Of a DNA stretch of 26,542 bases, positions 1 to 8,799 are shown piece after piece; position 1 is the first letter of the stretch, and every line of letters begins with the position of its first letter. This stretch comes from Mesotaenium endlicherianum (taxonomy: Eukaryota > Streptophyta > Zygnematophyceae > Zygnematales > Mesotaeniaceae), in contig WELA01003891.1 of NCBI GenBank assembly GCA_009602735.1, positions 152,870-179,411 of the forward strand. Reading direction: 5' to 3'. Under the pieces are notes generated by a model. It was not told the DNA's origin, did no database searches, and saw only the letters and a list, made by a program, of their open reading frames with translations. The position numbers and the translations under genes were made by a program.

Positions 1-548
1 CCCCCCAACCAAGCCCACCCCGCCAAATGCAGTGGTCGTAAGATGAAAAACAGCGATGAGGTTGCAGGCGCAGACACGCACTGCCTTGGCCCAGTGCTGT
101 GTCGTCGCCATCAGAGGACCCATACACCTCCCCAGCATGCCTCTCTTCACAGCAGCTGCACTTGCGGGAGGGGTGCTTCGTAGAAGGAGGGACACAGCCC
201 TCTCAAGCAGCAGCAGCAGCCTACTACCACACGCTACCCCTGGCGTGTGGGCCACCTTTCAGAGGAGTGGTTCGAGGCCAGGCATCGCTTTCCATTTGAG
301 GCGTCGTTCCTCTCTGGAGATGTTTCAGAGGAACACAAAAAAACAACTTTGAGAGTCTTCTTTCCCCTGCGTGATAAGTACTCTGAGGGTATCGAGGTGG
401 TCTCCACTCCGCAACTTCTGTGGCCAGCTTGTGTGCACGGCAGACACACCACGCCCCCTCCCTGCCCCCTCAGCCCCCCAGCGTTGGCCCCAACTTGGCA
501 AGCGAGAAAAGGCAGCTTGCATGCTGGAGAGTGATTGCTGAGGTCACT

Positions 549-581
549 CACACGCACACGCACACGCATAGGCGCGCGCGC
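549..581. repeat. CACACG microsatellite running into GC dinucleotides
   Basis: Hexamers of the CACACG type are followed by a short (GC)n run. The tract lies in the intron after exon 3 of the minus-strand HCCA-like gene, just beyond its splice donor. No function is implied. Confidence 0.8.
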
Positions 582-619
582 AAAGACGCCTTGAGGACAG
601 CTCGGCTCAGAGGGACAAC

Positions 620-1808
620 CTTGAAGAGGGCGTGTGTGAGCGCAGGTCTGTCGGTCGGTCCAACGGCAATCAGGAGGCGCAAGGCCGCCACCGTCTTCAT
701 CGGATGGTTTTTGTTCCACACCAGAGGAGCCCCCACGTGCGCTGCCTGCCATGCAGGGCAATGCCATGCCATGCAAATCACACGTCAACCGCTGTGCCCA
801 CAAGAACGTCATCCTCCCTAGAGCCTCTCTGGCTACGAGTCGTCATCGTGCTCCAGCTACAGGCTTGACTAAACTGCCTCCGCAAACTCAGATGCACCGG
901 CTGAGGGGCGGGAGCAGGAATCGCCTGACTGACTGACAGACTGACGAACGGACGGGCGGGCGGCTGGTCGGACGGACAGACTCGTACAATGCGTGAAGTG
1001 TGCAGGTTGCAGTACATCTGTACTCACATACATGCATGAGGTAATGCGTGTGTGTATGCTGCAGCAAGGGGGCAGGCTGGGTAGGGTCAAGAATGTTACT
1101 TGCAGATGTAGGTCCCAAGAGACCATGCGCCGTTTGGCCGGTGGCATGATGTCAGACGCCGATCCAGCCTTACCTGCATGCAGATGAGGTCGGACCAGAT
1201 CACGTGGGCCCCACAGATACCTTCCGACTGTCCACAAGCATTGCAGGTCCATGTGGCGACCCCAGCCATGGCCCGTTGATAACGCCACGCACCCCTCGGC
1301 AGTCCGTCGTGCCACCTTAAAGAGGGATGCTGCTGAGGGTTTGAGGATCGGGGAGGGGCACGACGAGCAAGAGTGTATCGCCATGCAGTCACATGGTAAA
1401 TCACATCGAGGTCTGAAGATTGGGCAACTAAGAAGGTCTCGGTATCAAAGGACTGGCTGGTAACAGTACAGCCAATTCCTTAACTTGTTCAGTGTCCATT
1501 ATAGAGTTGGTACCTGAAAGCACAATAATGATGTGAACTAATCAACAAACACAAGGATACTGTCATGCAGTGGCGTTTGTAGCTTTCAAGCAAATTTTGA
1601 AATCACTTCCATCAATAATAGTGGAATAGTAACCTTGTGGCGCCAAGGAGCCATGATACAGGCCTCCTAGGAGAACCGGAGTCCAAGTCAAGTGAGCTTG
1701 ACAACTTGCACAAGCTTCTTCTATCTGCTTCGACCCCAGATAAGCGTAAGGACAAGCTATATCATACGCAAATTCCACTTTCTTTTCAGGTTCCGTATCC
1801 AAGCTCAT
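620..1808 (-). CDS. DsbA-like / 2-hydroxychromene-2-carboxylate isomerase family protein, 3 exons, 3' part not found
   Basis: Three minus-strand exons join in phase with GT-AG borders. Exon 1 is 1808-1634 (58 codons plus one base), exon 2 is 1173-1100 and exon 3 is 745-620. Exon 1 begins at an ATG and encodes the beta-strand and N-terminal active-site motif DIACPYAYLGS. Exon 2 contains SASDIMPPAKRRM, and exon 3 contains HPMKTVAALRLLIA followed by DRPALTHALFK. This order matches the thioredoxin-fold HCCA isomerase/kappa-GST group of the DsbA superfamily, soluble enzymes of about 200 aa acting on glutathione conjugates or disulfides. About 125 residues are visible. The last exon or exons were not recognised between 1 and 619, so the gene probably runs off the left edge. 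The residue before PYAYL is Cys19, where classical HCCA isomerases have the catalytic Ser. Exon joins were inferred by eye. The family call is fairly sure; the substrate is unknown. Confidence 0.75.
924..982. repeat. Degenerate tetranucleotide repeat (CTGA/CGGA type)
   Basis: A run of CTGA units passes into GACGGAC/CGGG-like units. It lies in the second intron of the minus-strand gene. The translations of this tract are low complexity and not genes. Confidence 0.7.
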
Positions 1809-2178
1809 GGCTACCTAGTAGCACTGCCGTTGTCTCGGTCGAATATACAGCAGGAAATGACTTATGTCCAGCATTCACATGTAAAAATAACGAGTCTACC
1901 GTGTTGTGAGATTTTGGACCTCGACAGGCTTATATTTACATAATGAGCGAGCGCAACGATGCATTTAAGAAGCAGTTCTGAAGGGTGTTATATAGCAAGC
2001 TGAGGGGCATTTGATTTCTCGCCAGGTGGCAAACACTTCGAAGAACGCAATTAGTACAAAGATGGGCATCTGCTCCGATCCGCTCGATGGGCTGCTCATG
2101 GCTGCTCTTCTAGGCCTTAATATTTAGGGACATTCTTTTTATCGACTCGGGAGTCGAGACCGGGACCATTCAAGACAA

Positions 2179-2311
2179 TCCAGGACCAACCTAGACCAAC
2201 CCTGTCCAGGATGGTCCAGAATTGTCGAGAATGGTTCAGCGCAGTCCAGGATAGTCCAGGACGTCCAGGATTGTCCAGGATGGTCCAGGACAGTCCAGGA
2301 CAAGTCCAGGA
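2179..2311. repeat. Short imperfect tandem repeat with TCCAGGA core
   Basis: Nine exact TCCAGGA copies, plus degenerate ones, recur at roughly 9-11 bp spacing over much of the block. Two-base linkers vary between them. The tract can be translated on both strands, but the peptides are simply the repeat read in different frames. It sits between two divergent gene starts. Confidence 0.8.
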
Positions 2312-2545
2312 CCAACTTTTTCACACAAGGAGCTGCACTAGTACACGAGTGAACAAGAGTGAACTCAGGTTGCATGTTGACGTCCATAAAAAATTGTTAC
2401 TTATTTTCGCCAGATTACCCGGGCGTACAATTAGTGGAACACCTTGTAAATTCTAGGGGATATTTTTAAAACAAAGTAGCGAACAACTGAACTTGACGGT
2501 GCTGAGGCAGTGATTTAACGGGACCTGGGCGGAACAGCCTAGAGT

Positions 2546-2572
2546 GGCCTGGGTAACCCGGCCTGGGTAACC
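2546..2572. repeat. Direct duplication of GGCCTGGGTAACC
   Basis: Two identical 13-bp copies (2546-2558 and 2560-2572) are separated by one base, about 150 bp upstream of the peroxiredoxin start codon. It may be a regulatory site or a chance slippage product. Confidence 0.5.
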
Positions 2573-2724
2573 AATTCAGTCCGAGTAATAGAAACTGCTC
2601 CTGCTCACTCATCTCTGCTGCTCTGCGTAGAAAATAGCCAACTCGAATCTGTCCAATTCAGCTTATTCTAGCTAGCCATTTTCCCACATTGTTCACTCCT
2701 TTTGATATCTGAAGGAACCCAGTC

Positions 2725-4368
2725 ATGCCACCTAAACGTAAGGGGAAAGCTGCTCCAAAGAAGGATGTAGAAGTGCAGCAGAAGGAGGCTGAGGTGGTCG
2801 CCGAGACCGTACTAGACTCCGAACCGGAGCCTGAGGCTGAGGTTGCCCTTGTGGTCGAACCTCCAGGTAAGAAAGTGAAGTCGAGCACAAAAGCTGAGCT
2901 CAGCAAGGCTGACCAAGCCGCCTCACAAGTTTCTGAGCCCAGGAGAACGACAAGAGCTAGTAGTGCCGGGGCTCCTAAAGAGACTGTTGCGGAATCTTTA
3001 GCAACTAAAGAAAAGGCAGCTCCTGCGCCAAAGAAAGCTGTTGCTGCAGTTCCAGCTCTGAGTATAGGCGACTATGTTCCAGAGTTAGGTGACTTGGAGA
3101 CGGATGAATCTACGCCAGATGCGGTCAAGTCCGTCAATATCATGGTAGGGCCCTTTGCTGGTTCCCTGCCGCGTGAGTTGTCCATTGCGTATATTTATGT
3201 CCGCATAGAGGTAAGGGGCAAGTGGTCCTAATGAATTTTGGCTTGTGACGTTGATTGGGAGCTTCCGCTTTCCATCCGTTTATGACGTAAATTGAGTGTG
3301 ATAGACGCTTGTTATGGCGCAAAGTATTCTCTACTGCATAGCGAAGTATATAGAACAACAGGCCAACCTCTTAAGTCGCAGTTTAAAATCAAAACTAGCA
3401 CAAATAAGAACTGCGGGTGTTTTCAGTATCAGCACCGTAAGGATGTTATACTTCTTGTATGATTCAAAATGGGGTATGACAACGCCTCTCACCTGTGTCT
3501 TAAGTCCACTCAGTATCAGCCAAGCACCGGTAGGTGTATATGAATGCATACTATTGAACTGTTTTTGTGCTTGTTATGCAGGATGTAGTGAAGGAGTCTG
3601 GACTTGTGCTTTTCTTTTACCCCAAAGCAAATACTGGCGGTTGCACTAAGCAAGCGATTGGATTCAATGACAATTTGGAGAAGATAAAGGTAGCAGGGTA
3701 TACCGTCTTTGGCATGAGTGCGGATAAGCCTAAGTCTCAAGCAAGCTGGAAAAAGAAGTACGACTTCAAGTACAACCTTCTCAGTGATCCTACTTATCAG
3801 GTGCACACTCTTGACACAGAAGTGGACCTTATGATCAGAAGTAAGGCACCGTACGGAACTCTATATATATATAACTCCTATAGTATGTATTCACATTGTG
3901 GTGGAAAGAAGTTAATATTTGAATCAATCAAGAACCTGCCTCTGAGAAGAGTAATCTGCACACTGTTAGCTAGTGTCTTCCAAAATGACTTTCAGACTTC
4001 TTAACTTGATAAGGACTACCAACAAAGCCAGTCTTTGGGTACTGTTAATTGGTGCAGGCCTTGAAGAAGCTGGGGGTGACCAAAGGGGCAAAAAGTATAG
4101 CAAGGTATGAGTCTATGTGCAATCACTTGATGCCAGCGTATTGCATGCCCGTTCACCAATTTGGTGGAGCTTAATTTCATACTTGAAAATGTGGCAGTGA
4201 TGGTGTACATGGGCCATATGAGAGTCCCTCTTGAATGACCTACTTTACTTGGAAAGTTGCAGGTCGCACATTATCATCGCAAAAGGTGGCAAAATAGAGG
4301 ATGTAAGGATTGGCATAAGTCCCGGCAATTCTTACACTGAAGCACTCAAGACAGTCAAGGCAAAGTAA
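2725..4368 (+). CDS. Peroxiredoxin Q/BCP, nuclear Dot5-like thiol peroxidase, 4 exons, 263 aa
   Basis: Exons are 2725-3144, 3582-3800, 4058-4104 and 4263-4368. All introns are GT-AG, the phases match and the stop is TAA. Residues 1-110 are a Lys/Ala/Pro/Glu-rich tail with basic clusters (PPKRKGKAAPKK and PPGKKVK) that look like nuclear-localisation signals. The thioredoxin-fold domain starts near LSIGDYVPEL (residue 112). Exon 2 carries the peroxiredoxin motif P154-x3-T158-x2-C161, with C161 the expected peroxidatic cysteine. R229 in exon 4 (ARSHII) fits the conserved active-site Arg. The family reduces hydroperoxides with thiol donors. The acidic/basic tail and the domain resemble yeast nuclear Dot5 more than a plastid PrxQ with transit peptide. 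The resolving Cys five residues after C161 is Ile166, and C161 appears to be the only cysteine in the protein. Confidence 0.85.
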
Positions 4369-5490
4369 CTGCTAGTGTCTATATTGATAAGCAGCAAATT
4401 ATTTCAATGGTATGGTTCCGATTGTAGTGTTAACAACTTAAACGAATAGTTCACTAATTTGTCAGAAATTGATAAGACCAGCAATAGCAGCAACTTGTGT
4501 TTTAAATAGAATGGTAGGCATAATCGCGTGCTGCGGTTGTGACCTGCACCATGCACGCAATGTGGGCAATCAAAAAGGCTACAATTCTAAGGATATTCAA
4601 AGTTTGATTATATGGAAATACGAACATCAAAATTTCTTTGTTTGCTCATACGTTCCCTACGGCCCTCTTCTACAATCTAGAGTGTAAATTTCAAAGAAAG
4701 TGAGGCCTTCATGCTAGATGTTAGACGTTAAGTTCCTTTGTGAACTTTGTCAAAATTTATTGAGTCAAGGTTGGTGCACAAAAGCAAGCTACAAGTATGT
4801 GAAAGGTCAACCTAGAACTACCATATTGCATTTGAAAGTTACGCATCGATATGATGACCTTTTCTAGATTTCCAAGTCATAAAAGTGTAGTACATTGAGT
4901 CACCTTCCGAATGTTACCGCTTTGCGTCATTTGGATAGATATCGAAGGAAATATTCGCATTTTAGTGAGCGCCACCTACCGGCCCCTTGCGCACCCTAGT
5001 GGAAAGGCCCCAAACGGCCAATTTCCGACTTAGCAGACCCAAAGGGCACAAATTGGGACTTTTTGCGACCCCAAAGGAACCCCACTATGTGCACCTAGAT
5101 CTGCGTGCCCTCCCTAGCACATATACCTTGCATTTTCATAGTAATAGTGCACCAAAATAGCTATAACTCGGTGACTGCATCACCTACAACTATACAAAGC
5201 TTCCACAAGGTACAAGCTCACTATTAAGACACTATCTAATCACAATGGTGAAGGTAGCTCGACCAACAAGGAGCTCCTGGCGTGTGCTTGCACCTAGTGT
5301 TGATTGGTTTGAGTTGTGGTTAGCTTACAAGGATGCTAGTACATCAACTACGCACATTGGTGGAAGTAGTCAAGGTCTACGAGTGACCCCATGCATATAA
5401 TGCGCGCCAAAACTGCCAATTTCTCAGGAGTATAAGGTTATAGAGATGCCCCTAATGAGGCATCACTTAAAAGTCTTCAATGGCAAGTTC
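4369..5490. other. Intergenic stretch without recognisable gene
   Basis: This stretch holds only short open frames with no family resemblance, no tRNA-like fold and no obvious repeat. It presumably includes the 3' untranslated region of the peroxiredoxin gene and then spacer up to the first retroelement debris. Confidence 0.6.
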
Positions 5491-6256
5491 TGAGTGACGG
5501 AGTTATCAGTAAAGTTGAAACTTATATCTCTTGCTTTGGGTCTACTCGCCTCCATCGCAGTTGCCGTCGTCCCCTCCTTTATCACGGGCAACGTCAGAGT
5601 CTCCAATTTGCTCTGCTTCCCAGCGTGGGACGGCCTGTGGCTCTGGCAGGTTCCTCATGCAATGCGACCCCCGACAGGTTTATTCAGCCCTTTCTGTCAC
5701 ACTGGCACCGGGAAGGAGCCCAGGCATAGACGTTTTGTCAGGTCGCCAACCCACCACAACCAACGCAGGAGCCCAGGTGTTTTGTCTGGCCGCCAACCCA
5801 CCATAACCTCTGCGATAGGAGATTGCAGAGGACGAGATTGTCCGGTGACTTCAGCGACACCGCGTGCCGCTTGCCCCACGTTCTCCAACATGCCCATGAT
5901 CTGCCGCTCCCAGCTCCGTGCCTTCTTACAACACAGTGAAAACTCACGGGATCGCTAGCGCCGTCGCCAGGCAGACTACTACGACCAACAACCCTGCGAC
6001 CACAGCCTTTACGTGCCCACAGCCCTTACGTGCCCCAGAGACCTGTCCTGAAGCAGCTAGCGCATTTGGTCTCACACAGGAAGACCATGGAGGCACGGCG
6101 CGAGAGGCAGGCACTAAGCGTACGTTGAGCTCAAAGCCTTGCCCAGGCCATTTCCTAATACATCTTGCGGGAGGCGTGGGATTAGATTGCTGGTGTGTTT
6201 ATTAGGACGCAGCGCGCGTGATGCGGCCTCAAGCAGTCCTTGGACCCATTTGAAGG
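5491..6256 (+). other. Unassigned region before the DNMT remnant
   Basis: Base composition becomes more GC-rich here than in the preceding spacer. Frames are open for up to about 150 codons, but I recognise no domain. The position and orientation suggest it belongs to the same decayed element as the DNMT remnant that follows, perhaps a gag/protease part worn beyond recognition. That link is inference. Confidence 0.35.
5715..5808 (+). repeat. Two-copy tandem duplication, about 50 bp
   Basis: Copies at about 5715 and 5768 share GGAGCCCAGG, then GTTTTGTC, then CGCCAACCCACCA. They differ by a small deletion in the second copy. The repeat lies within the unassigned region upstream of the DNMT remnant. 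Confidence 0.7.
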
Positions 6257-7105
6257 TTGACTCCAGCGGATGCTGTCCACGCCGTGGCACGTCTCCGTTT
6301 AGCGCCTCATCAACACAGTGTCGCGCGAAACTGGTTGCCTACGACCCTCGTCGGTGATCCTACAATTGGATACCGCCCGCTTCCATCACCTATCTACACG
6401 CAACAGCTAGACAAGCGCCCCGGATGCATTGTGCTCGTGGAGCTCTTCACTGGCATTGCCACCAATCTCCTTGCTACTCTACAGGCTGGCATTACCCTTC
6501 GGCGACACGTCAATGTGAACCGAGATGCGGAGGCCCCGTAGGTGCACGCAGACAGATGGCACTGTGCTACGCCCACTTTCTCGATCTCTTCCCTGCTCGT
6601 GCATTCCGCTATGCACAAATTGACTGGCCTACGGACATTCAAGACATCACCGACGAGCACGTTACTCGCCTCGGCCTCGTCGATCTCATCATTGCAGGCT
6701 CGGAGTGCCACAGATTCTTTATCTCCGATCGTGGGGGTGCTCTTGGAGACTCTCGCACCGCACTCTTCTGGCATCTCCTTTGTTTTCTAAGCCTTGTTGA
6801 GGACCGCCAGCCGCCACACACCTTGGCTTGGACTTTGGTGAACGTGGCCGTTCGCGACGACCACTGCCAGCCAATACGTGCCGACGTTGAGCTCTGAAGC
6901 AGCTACATCGGGCGGGAGGCAGTCATGGACGCGGCCCAAATTGGCTCCTTTGGTTATCACCTTCACGCCTGCTTCACCAACCTGGCCATATCGGGTACTC
7001 TCGAGGCCTTGGCAGCAGCTCACATTTGACATGGCTACATTGTTGATGCTACCCTAGAAGTAGAGCGTCTGGCGCAGCGCGTGGCATTTCATCTGCACCC
7101 CTCTT
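6257..7105 (+). pseudogene. Decayed cytosine-5 DNA methyltransferase domain from a retroelement
   Basis: The frame starting at 6257 contains a DNMT motif I-like stretch, VLVELFTGIATNLL, at about 6434-6475, followed by RRHVNVNRDAEA (motif II region). A frameshift near 6535 moves the sequence into the next frame. There RRQMALCYAHFLDLFP, then LGLVDLIIAGSECHRF (motif IV position), LVNVAVRDD (motif VI position) and MDAAQIGSFGY (motif VIII region) follow in DNMT order. The motif IV proline-cysteine pair reads Glu-Cys and the ENV of motif VI reads VNV. Two in-frame TGA stops (6895, 7027) follow. The enzyme family transfers methyl from S-adenosylmethionine to cytosine C5; this copy cannot be active. 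It ends exactly where a diverged LTR begins (7106). Confidence 0.65.
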
Positions 7106-7866
7106 CGTAACGATCTGAGTTTTTTAGGCGTACTTAGGACGTTAACCTGATTACCTAAAATTTGTTTTACCATTTATTAAAAAAAGATTGCATCTTTGAA
7201 GAATTTATGGGGACACACGTAAGCCAACTAATTCCTGGTCGATTGGCAAAACGACCAAATTACTATTGCAAAAAGAATCGTAAAGTAACTCGATTACTTT
7301 GCAAAAGTACGATATAAGTGATCAAAACATTAGCTTGATTAATTTGAGTGAATAACTTAGTTAATCGATGATTATTTAACTTATTATGACTTTTATATTT
7401 TGAATACTAATTGTCATTGTTTTTGATTAACGATGATTCTTAACCCGAAAGAAAACACTTTTGAAGTGGCCTAAGGGGGCCACCTATCAAAATCGTACCC
7501 GCGACCTCCCGATCGAAATAGCGCGATTCCGCGACAATTGTAAAAGTCAAATGAAACTAAATTTGCAAAGCGACTTTGCAACCGTGAGGATATGAACCTT
7601 CGATCATTCAATTGATTTATCCACACGTGACCTATTGGCCACACGATTACTTATAAGTACCGGTTCATGTTAGACAAGTGTGTTTGCGACCGAGCGAGCG
7701 GTCGCGACTTTTCAAGAGTCGCGTGATTGTCGCAACGGTGACTGTCGGACGAGGCTAGGCATTGGTGCAGCTAAGGCAGGAACGGTCACACGTCACAAGG
7801 ACCTAGGACGAACTGACCTAAATGCTGTGGGTAAAAACCCCCCCTATTCGGGGGAAAATCCCACAC
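7106..7866 (+). repeat. Diverged, incomplete LTR related to the element 1 LTR
   Basis: It starts CGTAACGATCTGAG, then TTTAGGCGTA, matching the start of the element 1 LTR (TGTAACGATCCGAG). It keeps colinear blocks such as AATTCCTGGTCGATTGGC and CGCAAAAGTACG-like sequence, the B-box-like region near 7590 and TTTTCAAGAGTCGCGTGA. After about 7730 it no longer matches. It was then interrupted by element 1, so its right end is uncertain. It is clearly older than element 1. Confidence 0.7.
7862..7866. repeat. Left target-site duplication of element 1 (CACAC)
   Basis: CACAC lies immediately before the LTR start and recurs immediately after the 3' LTR end at 15218-15222. A perfect 5-bp duplication is the size usual for Ty3-type integrases. 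Confidence 0.9.
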
Positions 7867-8270
7867 TGTAACGATCCGAGCTATTTTAGGCGTATTTGGG
7901 ACGTTTTCCCAATTACCTAAAGTACGTTATACTATTTATCATATTATTTGATAAATGATTGCATCACATTCAATTATTCGTCACACGTGTGTGTCGATTA
8001 ATTCCTGGTCGATTGGCGAAACGACCAAGATACTATTGCAAAAAGCGTCGTAACGTAACTCGACTACTTCGCAAAAGTACATAATTATTCATAAAGTTAC
8101 TTTGATTAATTATGAGATGATAACTTAATAAATCACGGATTGATTAAGTTGATTTGATTATCATTATTTCGGATAATGCACAGTCACAAACTTCGCATTT
8201 ACGACCAGTCGTTAATACGAAGAAAGCGTCGTAAAATTCAAACGACAATTAATATGCAAAGCGACTTTGC

Positions 8271-8337
8271 ATCCGAGCGGATTCGAACCCGCGACTCGTC
8301 GTTTGTAACGTTCACACCTAACCAACTGGCGAAGTAG
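8271..8337 (-). other. tRNA-like block (A box, B box, D-arm) antisense in the LTR
   Basis: Read on the minus strand, the sequence contains CGCCAGTTGGTTAGGTG, which folds as a D-arm (CGCC with GGTG). It also contains GGGTTCGAATCC, a canonical B box/T-loop. The distance between the two matches a real tRNA. A seven-base loop occupies the anticodon position. The anticodon stem pairs only partly, the T-stem lacks one base, and no acceptor-stem 5' strand is present. It is therefore tRNA-derived or tRNA-mimicking rather than a working tRNA gene. The same block lies at 14701-14767 and, degraded, at about 7581-7645. Confidence 0.5.
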
Positions 8338-8597
8338 TTATTCGTAACTACCGGTTGATGGCAAAAGTACCCTCACGCGACTCCGCGAACCATCGCATCT
8401 TTTCAAAAGTCGCGTGAACGCGAATACGCCCGTTTGGCGTGAAACGGTTATTTCGGAAAACCGTCGAAAAGTCTCCAAACGTCCAAACGGCTCGTTTGGA
8501 GCATTCGGCCGAACAGTTTTGTAACCTTTCGTCCGTTTTCGTTGAACATGAACCTGTGCCCTAGGTGGTGACTCGAAGCACTCCAGTGCCTCAAGAT

Positions 8598-8619
8598 TTG
8601 CAAGTATATATACTTGCAA
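8598..8619. promoter_or_regulatory. TATA box at the centre of a perfect 22-bp palindrome (element 1 LTR promoter candidate)
   Basis: TATATATA (8605-8612) is centred in a perfect inverted repeat with arms TTGCAAGTATA. It occurs unchanged at 15029-15050 in the 3' LTR. The position, about 170 bp before the LTR end, suits a core promoter with transcription starting 25-30 bp downstream. Confidence 0.5.
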
Positions 8620-8787
8620 GAGTCATTGTGAGTGCAACTCTCACAAGCACACATTCTACGTTAGTTTACATTTTCGCTCTTTCGAGTATTCGTCGATTTG
8701 CACAATTATACAGATTTTCCTTCCACTTGAATTAAATATTCCTTGAATACCGAGGAAAGATCCTCTCGAAAAGCAGAAACGTAACAT

Positions 8788-8799
8788 TGGTATCGGAGC
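8788..8799 (+). promoter_or_regulatory. Primer-binding site of element 1
   Basis: TGGTATCGGAGC lies one base after the 5' LTR end. It differs by one base from the common plant PBS TGGTATCAGAGC, which pairs with the 3' end of initiator tRNA-Met. The same 12 bases occur after the element 3 LTR at 20982. Confidence 0.85.

Larger units (their letters stand above)
1809..2724. promoter_or_regulatory. Shared upstream region of two divergent genes
   Basis: This 916-bp interval separates the start codon of the minus-strand HCCA-like gene from that of the plus-strand peroxiredoxin gene. It should hold both promoters and 5' leaders. I see no convincing TATA box for either. The notable content is the TCCAGGA repeat block and a short GGCCTGGGTAACC duplication. 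A bidirectional promoter is an inference from the head-to-head layout only. Confidence 0.4.
7867..8786 (+). repeat. 5' LTR of element 1
   Basis: It begins TGTAACGATCC and ends ACGTAACA (TG...CA). It is colinear with 14295-15217. It holds an antisense tRNA-like block (8271-8337) and a TATA sequence inside a 22-bp palindrome (8598-8619). The last 400 or so bases are identical to those of the 3' LTR by eye. Most differences fall between about 8030 and 8390. Confidence 0.95.

Noticed and set aside
234..812. 192-codon minus-strand open frame over the HCCA-like gene
   Set aside because: It is in a different frame from exon 3, has no family features and runs through intron and microsatellite sequence.
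869..1384. 171-codon minus-strand open frame
   Set aside because: Only the stretch at 1173-1100 has family resemblance, and it is explained as exon 2; the rest is intron with tetranucleotide repeats.
2139..2456. Overlapping repeat-peptide frames on both strands
   Set aside because: They are translations of the TCCAGGA array; the sequence composition explains them.
5494..5958. 154-codon frame with a hydrophobic start resembling a signal peptide
   Set aside because: The rest of the frame crosses a tandem duplication and has no domain; it lies in decayed element sequence, so a secreted protein is not supported.
8271..8337. A functional tRNA gene on the minus strand
   Set aside because: There is no 5' acceptor strand to pair with the 3' end, the anticodon stem is mostly unpaired and the T-stem lacks a base.
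8338..8654. Antisense open frames in the LTR, repeated at 14787-15085
   Set aside because: They exist twice only because the LTR is duplicated; no family resemblance and no start context.
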